Notes: generated from the sequence alone by a model not told the origin. A stretch of DNA of 29,473 nucleotides from a virus (IMGVR_UViG_3300020477_000093:1-29473); one strand, 5' to 3'; positions 14,496 through 23,312 are shown, counted from the stretch's first letter. A program made the numbers and translations.

Positions 14496-16208
14496 ATGGG
14501 ATTTCAATTAAGCCCAGGCGTACAAACGAAAGAAATTGATCTTAGTACGTCTATTCCCGCGGTTGCTACTTCCTTAGGAGGTACAGTCGGTCGTTTTACT
14601 TGGGGACCTGCATTTGAGCCTTATCTATGCACCTCAGAAGCCGACCTGCTTGCTGTCTTCGGAAAACCAACCAACGACACATTTCCAGCGTTTCTTTCTT
14701 CTGCCGCGTTCTTGAAGTACACAAACAGTCTTCAAGTAGTAAGAGTTGTTGATTCGGGAGCGATGAATGCCGCGCCTTCTGGAAACGTAACTCAAATAAC
14801 CGGTGAAGAAGATTTTGAAACACAACTGGACTCCGGTACTTTGACTGAAGGCTTTTATGCTCGATATCCTGGTACATACGGAAATGGCATTAGTGTACAT
14901 ACACACGATGGTTCCGCATCTTGGAGCTCCTGGCAGTATGCCGGTGCATTTGATGTGCAACCAGATACTGGAAACAACGAAATGGCAGTTGTCGTTGTCG
15001 TTGATTCAGAAGTTGTAGAAAGTTATCTTGTAGGTTTAGCACAGGGCGACAAAAATAGCGATGGTGGAAACATCTGGGGTATGGATGTTATTAATCCTCA
15101 GTCCAAATTGATTTGGATTGTAACCGCAAACGTTACAAATTCAGGAGCCGGAAGTCACACTTTTAGTGGTGGATTAGCAGTATCGGCTCAAGTCGATGCA
15201 CATTGCGATGACGGATCAAACGATGATCAATCAACTTGCGAAGGTAACGGCAATACTTGGGTCCCACAAGTGGATGCAGGTACTGTTGGAGCAAATGAGT
15301 ATATGCAAGGTTGGGATAAACTAGCAAATGCTGATGAAGTTAATATTTCACTAGCAATTGCAGGCGGACTCTCTAACGAAAACTCTGCTCAAGTTGCTGT
15401 TGTTTCTAAGTACATCATTGAGACGGTAGCAGAAGGTCGTAAAGACTGTATGGCTATTGTATCACCTCCAAAAGAAGAAGTTGTTAATGTTGGTGGAGCC
15501 ACTAACGCAGTTAACAATGTAATTGGTTGGAGAACGGATGTTGCATTTAATAGTGCTTCATCTTACGGTACTCTTGATGGAAACTACAAATACGTTTATG
15601 ATGTCTACAATGACACATATCGCTGGATCGGATTCAGTGGTGATGTAGCAGGGTTAATGGCTCATACTGATAGCGTAAGAGATGCTTGGTGGAGTCCAGG
15701 TGGTCTTAATCGTGGTCAGATTAAAGGAGTTGTAAAACTTGCTTATCAACCAACTCTAGCCCACAGAGATCAATTGTATATGCTTCCTAACGGAATCAAT
15801 CCAATTGTTACTTTCCCAGGACAAGGAACTGTCCTCTGGGGAGATAGAACTCTGCTGATTAAACCTAGTGCTTTCGATAGAATCAATGTTCGCAGATTGT
15901 TCATTATTCTCGAAAAAGCCATAGCAATATCCGCAAAATACTTCTTGTTTGAATTCAATAATGAATTCACTCGTAAGAATTTCTTGAATATGGTTAACCC
16001 ATATCTCGCAGGAATTAAAGCGAGACAAGGAATGTATGATTTTTATGTTCAATGCGACGGAGATAATAACACACCTGAAGTCATTGATGCAAATCAGTTC
16101 GTTGCGAGTATTTTTCTTAAACCTTCCAAATCAATCAACTTTATCACGCTTAACTTTGTTGCGACAAAGACTGGCGTTGATTTTGCTGAAGTGATTGGAC
16201 AAGTATAG
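14496..16208 (+). CDS. gp18: Tail sheath protein gp18
   Basis: 570 residues. The N-terminus SPGVQTKEIDLSTSIPAV, TSLGGTVGRFTWGPAF, and the C-terminal half with GQIKGVVKLAYQPTLAHRDQLY, NGINPIVTFPGQGTVLWGDRTL and RRLFIILEKAI are diagnostic of the contractile sheath. The variable middle (about residues 85-300) carries a small Cys-containing insertion at 234-256 (see findings). It is shorter than T4 gp18 (659 residues), as is usual in marine relatives. RBS TAGGAGA; late promoter upstream. Confidence 0.95.
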   Translation: MGFQLSPGVQTKEIDLSTSIPAVATSLGGTVGRFTWGPAFEPYLCTSEADLLAVFGKPTNDTFPAFLSSAAFLKYTNSLQVVRVVDSGAMNAAPSGNVTQITGEEDFETQLDSGTLTEGFYARYPGTYGNGISVHTHDGSASWSSWQYAGAFDVQPDTGNNEMAVVVVVDSEVVESYLVGLAQGDKNSDGGNIWGMDVINPQSKLIWIVTANVTNSGAGSHTFSGGLAVSAQVDAHCDDGSNDDQSTCEGNGNTWVPQVDAGTVGANEYMQGWDKLANADEVNISLAIAGGLSNENSAQVAVVSKYIIETVAEGRKDCMAIVSPPKEEVVNVGGATNAVNNVIGWRTDVAFNSASSYGTLDGNYKYVYDVYNDTYRWIGFSGDVAGLMAHTDSVRDAWWSPGGLNRGQIKGVVKLAYQPTLAHRDQLYMLPNGINPIVTFPGQGTVLWGDRTLLIKPSAFDRINVRRLFIILEKAIAISAKYFLFEFNNEFTRKNFLNMVNPYLAGIKARQGMYDFYVQCDGDNNTPEVIDANQFVASIFLKPSKSINFITLNFVATKTGVDFAEVIGQV

Positions 16209-16216
16209 GAGGAAAA

Positions 16217-16735
16217 ATGAACGTTGCAGATTTTGGAAAACAATATTCGGGTGACTACGCACGTCCTAATTTATTTAAGGTAAATATTGCCCAAATAGAT
16301 TCAGAAATGTGGATTAAAACTGCTTCACTTCCAGCAACTACTGTTGGAGTAGTAGAAGTTCCTTACCAGAACCGCAAATTAAAGGTTCCTGGTGACAGAA
16401 CATTCGCAGATTGGACAGCCACAGTAATTAACGATGAATCATATGTCGTTAGGAGTGCATTGTTATCTTGGCAAGAAGCCATAACCGGATTCACCAGTAT
16501 GGCATCTACAATGGGAGTTTCGACTGCCCATAGAAAGATAGAAATTCAACCTCTCAAACGAGATGGTTCCAATGATACACATATAGTAAATGTGTATGGC
16601 TGGCCGTCTGAGATAGGTGCGATTGATCTTTCTTGGGAGACTGTTGATGCTGTCCAGGAATATACTGTTACATTTACAGTATCTTGGGATGACGGTGGTG
16701 TTGACTCGGAAAAAGTAGACGTTTTAGCGGCATAA
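16217..16735 (+). CDS. gp19: Tail tube protein gp19
   Basis: 172 residues. DYARPNLFKVNIAQIDSEMWIKTASLPATTVG, VEVPYQNRKLKVPGDRTFADWTATVINDESYVVRSALLSWQEAI, and the closing YTVTFTVSWDDGG are typical of the gp19 tube subunit. Strong RBS TAGGAGG, 8 nt after the sheath stop, so both are made together from the same late transcript. Confidence 0.9.
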   Translation: MNVADFGKQYSGDYARPNLFKVNIAQIDSEMWIKTASLPATTVGVVEVPYQNRKLKVPGDRTFADWTATVINDESYVVRSALLSWQEAITGFTSMASTMGVSTAHRKIEIQPLKRDGSNDTHIVNVYGWPSEIGAIDLSWETVDAVQEYTVTFTVSWDDGGVDSEKVDVLAA

Positions 16736-16796
16736 TACGCTTAAAACAATTTTCCGAACATACGGTCTTGGTAATAAAAATTTGTTATTTGAGTCG

Positions 16797-16804
16797 TATA
16801 AATA
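16797..16804 (+). promoter_or_regulatory. T4-type late promoter for the portal gene
   Basis: Exact TATAAATA in the 105-nt gap after gp19. The predicted start is near 16810, leaving a leader of about 31 nt with ATGGTGAT before the portal ATG. Confidence 0.8.
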
Positions 16805-16840
16805 TAGTAATACTTACTTAAATTAACAAACAATGGTGAT

Positions 16841-18364
16841 ATGGAACTATTTGGTTATAAGATAGAGAAGAAAATCGGCTCATCTGTGGTAGATAAAGGA
16901 TCAAAATCTTTTGTCGCACCAAACCTAGACGATGGTTCCACAGTTATTGACGGAGGAGGAATACACGCCTTCTCCGTTAATTTCGATACCGCATTTAAAA
17001 CACAGCAAGAATTAATTGCTAAATATCGGGCTTGTGCGAGAAATCCAGAAGCTGAATCGGCAATTGATGACATAGTTAATGAAGCTGTGGTTCTGGATCC
17101 TTATAAGGACCCAGTTACAATCTATCTTGATAAACTGGACACAGTTGATGTGCCTAAGAATATCAAAGATATGATTGCACTAGAATTTGATGTTATTTCC
17201 AAGAAATTGGAGTTTAATAAGTCTGGACCAGAAATATTCAGACGATGGTATGAAGATGGAGCAATTCATTATCATATAATCTTTGATAACGATAATGTCA
17301 AAAAAGGTATTAAGGAGTTAAGATACATTGACTCCACTAATATCAAAAAGATCAAAGAAGTTATCAAAGAAAAAGACAAAGATGGAATTGAGGTAGTTAA
17401 AGGAGTTGATGAGTATTGGATCTATACTAAAGAAAGTAGAGGAATAACTCAGACACTAAAAGTTGCCCTGGAAGCGGTCGCCTATTGCGACTCTGGTCTT
17501 TATGACAAAGATAAGGAAGTTACTCTTTCTTACCTTCACAAGGCAATGAAGCCGATTAACCAATTGAGAATGTTAGAAGACTCAATGGTTATTTATCGGA
17601 TTACTAGAGCACCAGAAAGAAGGGTGTTCTACATTGATGTTGGTAATTTACCAAAAACAAAAGCGGAACAGTACCTCCGTAACATTATGAACAAGTTTAA
17701 GAATAAGATGGTTTATGATGCGAGTAGTGGTACTGTAGCTGATGGTAAAGATACAATGTCAATGATGGAAGATTTTTGGCTACCTAGAAAAGAGGGTGGT
17801 CGAGGAACTGAAGTCGAAACATTACCAGGAGGACAAAATCTTGGTGATATGGATGATGTATCTTATTTTCAGAAAAAGGTATATCAATCACTTCACGTTC
17901 CGTCAAGTCGGATGGAAACTGAACAATCTTGGAGTTTCTCTAGAACAGGTGAAATAACAAGAGATGAGATAAAGTTTCAGAAATATGTAACAAAGTTACG
18001 TAAACGTTTCTCCGATTTACTGTATTCATTATTAAGGACTCAGCTTTTAGCGAAAGGTATTATCGATAAAGGCGAGTGGAATGTCTATCAAGAGAATATT
18101 AATTTCGTATTTCAAGATGATGGATATTTCTCAGAATTGAAAAAATTAGAGATAATGACCTCGAGAATTGAAATGCTTGATACTATATCAAGTGGAGAAA
18201 TGATAGGTCGTTATTATTCAATTGAATGGGTTCGAAAAAATATTTTAATGCAATCTGAAGAAGATATGGATGTATTAGATAAACAAATGGAAGCAGAGAA
18301 AAAAGAAAAACAAGCTAAAAACACCGGCGGCGACGGCGATGACAAAGCACCCGATCTATATTAG
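16841..18364 (+). CDS. gp20: Portal protein gp20
   Basis: 507 residues. Recognised by YRACARNPEAESAIDDIVNEAV (about 61-82), LRYIDSTNIKKIKEV, LEDSMVIYRITRAPERRVFYIDVGNLPK, and SFSRTGEITRDEIKFQKYVTKLR, all core blocks of T4-like portals. It forms the dodecameric vertex ring through which gp17 packages DNA and on which the prohead core assembles. The C-terminus is charged and low in complexity (KEKQAKNTGGDGDD). Confidence 0.95.
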   Translation: MELFGYKIEKKIGSSVVDKGSKSFVAPNLDDGSTVIDGGGIHAFSVNFDTAFKTQQELIAKYRACARNPEAESAIDDIVNEAVVLDPYKDPVTIYLDKLDTVDVPKNIKDMIALEFDVISKKLEFNKSGPEIFRRWYEDGAIHYHIIFDNDNVKKGIKELRYIDSTNIKKIKEVIKEKDKDGIEVVKGVDEYWIYTKESRGITQTLKVALEAVAYCDSGLYDKDKEVTLSYLHKAMKPINQLRMLEDSMVIYRITRAPERRVFYIDVGNLPKTKAEQYLRNIMNKFKNKMVYDASSGTVADGKDTMSMMEDFWLPRKEGGRGTEVETLPGGQNLGDMDDVSYFQKKVYQSLHVPSSRMETEQSWSFSRTGEITRDEIKFQKYVTKLRKRFSDLLYSLLRTQLLAKGIIDKGEWNVYQENINFVFQDDGYFSELKKLEIMTSRIEMLDTISSGEMIGRYYSIEWVRKNILMQSEEDMDVLDKQMEAEKKEKQAKNTGGDGDDKAPDLY

Positions 18365-18376
18365 GAGATAAATATT

Positions 18377-18976
18377 ATGCCTACTGAGAATTTAGAAAAA
18401 CTTGTGCAAGCCGCACGAGATAAAAAACCCACCGCATTTAAACAGCATTTACACGCTGAAATTGGAACTAGAGCAGAAAAAGGTATCGCAGAAATAAGAG
18501 CCGATCTTGCTAAAAATATGTTCGTAAGCAAACCAGAAGAAATTCAGGAACATCATTGTAATGAAGAAGGAGAAGGAGTAGAACATACTCACGATGATGG
18601 AACTACTCACACTCACGAAGGTGGTGATAAACCTCATACTCACGATGAAGAAGTAGAAGAAGGTAAACTACCACCCGCACTCCAAAAAGCTATAGATGCA
18701 AAGAAGAAAAATAACTCAAAATCTGATGATGTTGACAAAACTCCTGCTAAAGAATCATACGATGATGAAGAAGATGAGGACGAAGATCCTGTAGGAGAAG
18801 ACACGGATAAGAGTGAGCCCGGAACACAAGGTGATGATAAAGAATATGCAAAGAAACGTGATGCTGTTCTAAAGAAGTTTGGTGTAACCAGTTGTGCTAT
18901 GATTAAAGATGAAAAGGAAAAGAAAGCCTGTTTTAAAGCACTAGATGATGCTCACGTTGCAGATCACGAGGAGTAA
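18377..18976 (+). CDS. Prohead-core-like acidic protein with a His-rich metal-binding segment
   Basis: 199 residues in the place of T4 genes 67/68 between portal and protease. The N-terminus (LEKLVQAARDKKPTAFKQHL) is helical and basic, as in prohead core proteins. Residues 59-90 are His-rich (HHC, then HTHDD, HTHEGG, HTHDEE), like flexible Zn/Ni-binding loops. Residues 113-150 are acidic linker, and the last 45 residues form a charged domain with two cysteines (KKFGVTSCAMIKDEKEKKAC). It is likely an internal core or scaffold component cleaved by gp21 (inference from position). The His-rich part is not expected in that role. Confidence 0.6.
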   Translation: MPTENLEKLVQAARDKKPTAFKQHLHAEIGTRAEKGIAEIRADLAKNMFVSKPEEIQEHHCNEEGEGVEHTHDDGTTHTHEGGDKPHTHDEEVEEGKLPPALQKAIDAKKKNNSKSDDVDKTPAKESYDDEEDEDEDPVGEDTDKSEPGTQGDDKEYAKKRDAVLKKFGVTSCAMIKDEKEKKACFKALDDAHVADHEE

Positions 18977-18978
18977 AA

Positions 18979-19554
18979 ATGAGTCTGATTAAATTCGGAG
19001 ATTATCTAGACGAACTATTAAATGCTCCTATTATTGAAACATTAGGAGAAGATGAAGTAATTGTCGAGTGGGCAGAAGAAGATTGGAATAAATTTACTGT
19101 TGCCGAAAAACTTGAACTAGAGACTGAAGCTAATGGTTGGTCAATGTGGCAAATTGGATCTATTGAAGATCCAGGCAAATCGGGGATGTACATTGTTGCA
19201 GAAGATGAGCATATCTGGGAATATATTCATCAATTAGAAGAAGCAACCTGTGATGCGTGTGGAGAAGATCCTTGTATATGTAATAAAACTGAAGCAGATA
19301 TAAATGCGGAAGAATGGCTTAAGGAATACAAAGCTAGAACTACTCAACAACGCAGACAAACGCAGAAAAATAAAGATCGGTTAAAATTTCAAAATCGTAG
19401 TCAGAAATTAAAAGATAAAATTGAGCGTAAAAAAGGCGGCAATAAAGTCAAACGTATGAAATTAAGAAAAAAGTGGTTGAAAGTTAACCGTGCTAAAATC
19501 GCTAATGCTCAAAAAGTATATGGCGGGAAAGTCAAATCGAAATATACAAAATAG
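18979..19554 (+). CDS. Prohead-core-like protein with zinc-type cysteines and a basic tail
   Basis: 191 residues. Residues 1-88 are acidic and Trp-rich (WAEEDW, NGWSMWQIG). Next comes a compact Cys cluster, CDACGEDPCIC (91-101), which could bind zinc. Residues about 117-191 are strongly basic (Arg/Lys-rich, RKKGGNKVKRMKLRKKWLK) and suit nucleic-acid binding. By position it replaces T4 gp68/gp67 prohead core genes. The basic tail could be packaged with DNA. No family match I can name. RBS AGGAG lies before the ATG; 2 nt after the previous stop. Confidence 0.55.
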   Translation: MSLIKFGDYLDELLNAPIIETLGEDEVIVEWAEEDWNKFTVAEKLELETEANGWSMWQIGSIEDPGKSGMYIVAEDEHIWEYIHQLEEATCDACGEDPCICNKTEADINAEEWLKEYKARTTQQRRQTQKNKDRLKFQNRSQKLKDKIERKKGGNKVKRMKLRKKWLKVNRAKIANAQKVYGGKVKSKYTK

Positions 19555-19561
19555 GAGTTAA

Positions 19562-20203
19562 ATGAGATTAATATCGGAAATTACCGAAAATGTAGAGTAT
19601 ATTCAAGAAGCTAACGGAAAGGATCTCTATATAGAGGGTGTTTTCTTGCAGGCGGACGTAAAAAATCGCAATGGCAGAATGTATCCTAGCAAAGTTATGG
19701 AGAAAGAAGTCAAGCGATATACAAAAGAATATATTGATAAGAAACGAGCGTTTGGTGAACTAGGACATCCTGAGGGACCAACTGTCAATTTAGATAGAGT
19801 TTCGCATATGATTACTGAATTGACTCAAGATGGAACAAATTGGAGAGGAAAAGCTAAAGTAACTGATACTCCACACGGAAATATCGTTAAAAGCCTTATC
19901 AAAGAGGGAGCCCAACTTGGAGTCTCTTCTCGTGGTATGGGTTCGCTTAAAGCGAATAAAAAAGGATATCAAGAAGTGCAAGATGATTTCTATCTTGCTA
20001 CAGCCGCGGATATTGTCGCGGACCCATCTGCTCCTGATGCTTTCGTAAATGGTGTTATGGAAGGAAAAGAGTGGATATGGGATAATGGAGCAATCAAAGA
20101 AAAAGAGATTGCAAAGTATAATAAAATAATCAAAAAGACGCCGAAAAATCGATTAACATCGATTGAAGCAACAATTTTTGAAGATTTTATGAATAAGTTG
20201 TAG
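19562..20203 (+). CDS. gp21: Prohead protease gp21
   Basis: 213 residues. GVFLQADVKNRNGRMYPSKV (27-46), FGELGHPEG with the catalytic His69, and LGVSSRGMGS with the nucleophile Ser122/123 are the conserved sites of the gp21 (herpesvirus-assemblin-like) maturation protease. The ADIVADPSAPDAFV block follows. It cleaves scaffold gp22 and capsid gp23 during head maturation, usually after an L/I-x-E motif. RBS TAGGAG, 7 nt after the previous stop. Confidence 0.95.
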   Translation: MRLISEITENVEYIQEANGKDLYIEGVFLQADVKNRNGRMYPSKVMEKEVKRYTKEYIDKKRAFGELGHPEGPTVNLDRVSHMITELTQDGTNWRGKAKVTDTPHGNIVKSLIKEGAQLGVSSRGMGSLKANKKGYQEVQDDFYLATAADIVADPSAPDAFVNGVMEGKEWIWDNGAIKEKEIAKYNKIIKKTPKNRLTSIEATIFEDFMNKL

Positions 20204-20243
20204 TAAAATGGAGACATATTGCTACGGTTAAACTAATTAGTTT

Positions 20244-20251
20244 TATAAATA
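20244..20251 (+). promoter_or_regulatory. T4-type late promoter for scaffold and capsid genes
   Basis: Exact TATAAATA in the 108-nt gap between gp21 and gp22, with a predicted start near 20257 and a leader of about 55 nt carrying GGATTAGGAGA. It gives the scaffold and capsid their own late transcript. Confidence 0.8.
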
Positions 20252-20311
20252 TAGTTACATAATCGATTAGAACTAATTTATAGATTAATCAATAGGATTA
20301 GGAGAACCCTG

Positions 20312-21439
20312 ATGAAGTTAAAAACAGAAACTGGCGAAATGTTGGTTTTGGACGAAGAAACCCAAGTCTGGAAAGGCGAGGAAGAAGAGTCCACAACTTC
20401 TATTACGGTGTCAGAGGCTGATGAACTTTTAGAGAAGGGTGACCTGGAAATGGTTGCTGACTCATCTGAAATTGAAACTGCCGAAGAATCTCTTGAAGAA
20501 GCCGGAGAACCCAAAGGTAAACCGCTAAAGAAGAAAAAAATAGCGGTAGCTGGTTCAGGCGAAGTCGAAGTCCACGAAGATGATGACGAGGACGAAGATG
20601 ACGAAGCTGATGGGGACGAGGCGGACGAAGATGACGATGACGAAGTAGAAGAAACCAAAGCAAAATCTGCCAAAAAAGAAGAAGTGGAATTGGAAGTTGA
20701 TGTTGATGTTGAAGACGATGTTAAGGCATTGTTTGATGGTCAAGATTTGACAGAAGATTTTAAGGCACGAACAAAACTCGTTTTTGAGACTGCGGTTAAA
20801 GCTAAGGTTAAGGAGAATATTGCATCTCTTGAAGAAAAGATGCAAGAACAACTTGCCGAACAGACAGCCGCACAACTTGCCGATATTACAGAGAAATTAG
20901 ATGGTTATCTAGACTATATGGTTTCCGAGTGGATCGAAGATAATAGCAAGGCTATCGAACACGAGCAGAAAAACGAAATTCTAGAAGGTTTCGTTAGTGG
21001 AATGCAGAAGTTGTTTGCTGACCATTACATTGAAGTTCCAGATGAACGATACAATGTAGTTGATGAGCAAGCTAAAGAGATTGAAACTCTTAAAGAACAA
21101 CTGGACGCTGAAATGAATAAAAACGTTGAAGCAAAAGGTAAACTTGCTGAAGCATCCGCTGAAAAGATTTTCAGAGAAGTAACAGAAGATTTGACTGAAA
21201 CACAAAAAGCTAAGATGAAAAGTCTCGCAGATGGTGTGGAATTTGAAGATGCTGAGACCTTTGCTGAAAAACTCAACACTCTGAAGAAAACTTATTTTCC
21301 TTCAGAGGCAGAGAAAGAAGAAGTTGTTGCAGAAGAGGGTGCTAATGGTACTTCCTCGGAGGTAGTGATGTCTGATGCAATGAAAAAGGTTATGGCTTCA
21401 CTTTCACAAACACGGGAAACAAGCATCTTAGGTGCTTAA
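20312..21439 (+). CDS. gp22: Prohead scaffold protein gp22
   Basis: 375 residues, longer than T4 gp22 (269) because of an acidic low-complexity block at about 85-125 (Asp/Glu runs after VEVHEDD). The rest is helical coiled coil, with DYMVSEWIEDNSKAIEHEQKNEILEGFVSGMQKLF typical of T4-like scaffolds. The C-terminus MKKVMASLSQTRETSILGA is also typical. It forms the internal core around which gp23 assembles, and is degraded by gp21. Several L-x-E sites are present. Confidence 0.9.
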   Translation: MKLKTETGEMLVLDEETQVWKGEEEESTTSITVSEADELLEKGDLEMVADSSEIETAEESLEEAGEPKGKPLKKKKIAVAGSGEVEVHEDDDEDEDDEADGDEADEDDDDEVEETKAKSAKKEEVELEVDVDVEDDVKALFDGQDLTEDFKARTKLVFETAVKAKVKENIASLEEKMQEQLAEQTAAQLADITEKLDGYLDYMVSEWIEDNSKAIEHEQKNEILEGFVSGMQKLFADHYIEVPDERYNVVDEQAKEIETLKEQLDAEMNKNVEAKGKLAEASAEKIFREVTEDLTETQKAKMKSLADGVEFEDAETFAEKLNTLKKTYFPSEAEKEEVVAEEGANGTSSEVVMSDAMKKVMASLSQTRETSILGA

Positions 21440-21472
21440 CATCATTTATCAAACTACTAGGAGAAACTGAAA

Positions 21473-22675
21473 ATGTTTTTATCAGAAGAAATTAAAGATA
21501 AGTGGCAGCCAGTTATGGAGCACGAAGATCTCCCAAAGATCGATGATGCTACCAAACGTGCGATAACACTTCGTCTTTTAGAAAATCAAGAAAAGGCTTT
21601 GCAAGAAGCCAATGTTACAGGTGCTAACGTAGACAATTGGGATCCAATTCTCATTTCGTTGGTACGCAGAACTATGCCTCAGTTAATGGCGTATGATACT
21701 ATTGGAGTCCAGCCTATGTCCGGACCTACTGGTCTCATTTTCGCTATGAAATCACACTATACTGGCGAAGCCAGCACAGGTGCTGAAGCATTAACAACTG
21801 CCGCTGGTCAACCCGATGTCGATTTCTCAGGGAATGACGGTGCAACTCCAGCCACTACTACTTACGCTACGTCCGACGGCGAAGCATTAGGTGGATTTGT
21901 TGCAAGTGGTGGAGCATTCAAAGAAATGTCTTTCTCAATCGAGAAGTCAAGCGTAACAGCCGCTACTCGTGCATTGAAAGCAAAGTATTCTTTGGAACTC
22001 GCACAAGACCTTAAGGCTATCCATGGATTGGATGCTGAGTCAGAATTAAGCAACATTTTGTCTGCTGAAATTCTTGCTGAGATCAATCGTGAAGTTATCG
22101 AGAAAATTCTTTCTCAAGCGACTGCAGGAGCAGCCGCTGGAACAACTACTTCCGGAACATTTGACGTTGCAGATTCCACTGATAACAGAGGAGCACGTTG
22201 GGGTGGTGAGCGTTACAAGTCACTATTGATTCAAATCAACCGTGAAGCTAACTTAATTGCTAAGAATACCGGCCGTGGTGCTGGTAACTGGTTGCTTGTA
22301 AGTCCAGATGTTGCATCTGCACTTGATATGGTTGCCGGATTAGCAGTTCCTAATATGGATGTTGGATCAGGAAATCCAATAGACCAGTCGAAAAGCGTTT
22401 TCGCTGGTACTCTCGGTGGAAAATATAAAGTTTTCATTGACCAATTTGCTTCCAGCGATAGTGTAACTGTCGGATATAAGGGATCAAATATGTACGATGC
22501 AGGGCTTTTCTACTGTCCATACGTACCGCTTCAATTGATGAAATCAATTGGTGAGGAAGACTTTCAGCCACGTTTGGGATTCAAGACTCGTTACGGTCTT
22601 ACTCATAACCCATTCGCTTCTGGAAGTGATGCGGCTAATCCGTACTTCCGAAAGTTTACTGTTGCAAATCTGTAA
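21473..22675 (+). CDS. gp23: Major capsid protein gp23
   Basis: 400 residues. The N-terminal ITLRLLENQEKALQEANVTG contains L-x-E sites for gp21 cleavage. After them come NWDPILISLVRRTMPQLMAYDTIGVQPMSGPTGLIFAM, DLKAIHGLDAESELSNILSAEILAEINREVI and RYGLTHNPFA, all gp23 hallmarks. It is shorter than T4 gp23 (521), in line with compact marine T4-like capsids. The gp24 vertex paralogue is not in this window. RBS AGGAGA; a strong terminator lies 60 nt after its stop. Confidence 0.95.
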   Translation: MFLSEEIKDKWQPVMEHEDLPKIDDATKRAITLRLLENQEKALQEANVTGANVDNWDPILISLVRRTMPQLMAYDTIGVQPMSGPTGLIFAMKSHYTGEASTGAEALTTAAGQPDVDFSGNDGATPATTTYATSDGEALGGFVASGGAFKEMSFSIEKSSVTAATRALKAKYSLELAQDLKAIHGLDAESELSNILSAEILAEINREVIEKILSQATAGAAAGTTTSGTFDVADSTDNRGARWGGERYKSLLIQINREANLIAKNTGRGAGNWLLVSPDVASALDMVAGLAVPNMDVGSGNPIDQSKSVFAGTLGGKYKVFIDQFASSDSVTVGYKGSNMYDAGLFYCPYVPLQLMKSIGEEDFQPRLGFKTRYGLTHNPFASGSDAANPYFRKFTVANL

Positions 22676-22704
22676 TAGTAAATAGTTGTAAATTCAACCG
22701 GTTT

Positions 22705-22727
22705 ACCCATTCCTATAGTAAATGGGT
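22705..22727 (+). other. Hairpin between gp23 and its terminator
   Basis: ACCCATT (22705-22711) pairs with AATGGGT (22721-22727) around a 9-nt loop, with no T run after it. It could protect the 3' end of the capsid mRNA from exonucleases, together with the terminator stem 10 nt further on (inference). Confidence 0.4.
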
Positions 22728-22737
22728 GACATATTTT

Positions 22738-22772
22738 AAGCCCCGTAATCTTAATAAGATACGGGGCTTTTT
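22738..22772 (+). terminator. Rho-independent terminator after the capsid gene
   Basis: The stem AAGCCCCGT/ACGGGGCTT continues inward as ATCTT/AAGAT around a 3-nt loop, and ends in TTTTT at 22768-22772. It is the strongest terminator in the window. Confidence 0.95.
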
Positions 22773-22789
22773 ATATTGTAGTGAAGTGA

Positions 22790-22797
22790 TATAAATA
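22790..22797 (+). promoter_or_regulatory. T4-type late promoter just before the gp3-like gene
   Basis: Exact TATAAATA, only 5 nt before the ATG at 22803. With the usual late-promoter geometry, the transcript would begin at or next to the A of the ATG. No Shine-Dalgarno is possible on such an RNA (see findings). Confidence 0.75.
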
Positions 22798-22802
22798 ATA
22801 GT

Positions 22803-23312
22803 ATGGCACAACAAGAACGACTATCCCCAGGGAAAATTAATTTAGCCAAGTCAACGAACTATAGGCTAAACATACATATGTTACCAAACGTACAGTTTTG
22901 GTTAACTACGTGTAATCTTCCTACCTTTTCCGTAAATGAGGTTCCAATTCCTGATCCTGTTCACGGATATAGATATAAATCAACGAATACTTCAACAATA
23001 GCTCCAATGACAGTCACATTCCTTGTGGATGAAGACTATCAAAATTATATGGAAATTTTAGATTTAATGTACAAAGCGGCTGGACCAGACCTATCTAAGA
23101 GATATAAAGAAGGAGAGGTGACGGGTTCAGACGGAAGTATACACGTTCTGTCTAATAACAAAAATATTTCTGATGTAGTATTCACATTTCACAATCTTTT
23201 TCCTACTATTCTAGGAGAACTCCAGATGACCAACGAATCAGCAGAACCGTTGCTCACGGATTTAACAATGCAATATGATTATATGACATATCAGAGAGGA
23301 ACTCCTCTCTAA
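22803..23312 (+). CDS. gp3: Tail-tube-fold protein, probably gp3-like tail completion protein
   Basis: 169 residues. NYRLNIHMLPNVQFWLTTCNLPTFSVNEVPIPDPVHGYRY, then MTVTFLVDEDYQNYMEILDLM, has the same pattern as gp19 (slot for ASLP, then a V-x-F-x-x-DE-x-Y strand), so it belongs to the tail-tube fold. In marine T4-like genomes the gene right after 23 is usually gene 3 (tail completion/sheath stabiliser), which is why gp3 is preferred over a gp19 or gp54 paralogue. There is no Shine-Dalgarno before the ATG; a late promoter abuts it. It lies alone between two promoters. Confidence 0.55.
   Translation: MAQQERLSPGKINLAKSTNYRLNIHMLPNVQFWLTTCNLPTFSVNEVPIPDPVHGYRYKSTNTSTIAPMTVTFLVDEDYQNYMEILDLMYKAAGPDLSKRYKEGEVTGSDGSIHVLSNNKNISDVVFTFHNLFPTILGELQMTNESAEPLLTDLTMQYDYMTYQRGTPL

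Noticed and set aside
14596-14960. Minus-strand frames across the sheath gene
   Set aside because: Shadows of gp18; no RBS and no plausible protein pattern.
18365-18372. Late promoter before the prohead-core gene
   Set aside because: GATAAATA has one mismatch and overlaps the RBS of a gene 12 nt after the portal stop; more likely just the RBS-start spacer.
20278-20875. Minus-strand frames of 86-131 codons across gp22
   Set aside because: These are Ser-, His- or Phe-rich reversals of the acidic Asp/Glu codons of the scaffold gene, with no RBS or family.
21421-21437. Terminator between gp22 and gp23
   Set aside because: AAGCATC/GGTGCTT can form a hairpin at the gp22 stop, but no T run follows and gp23 should be co-transcribed.
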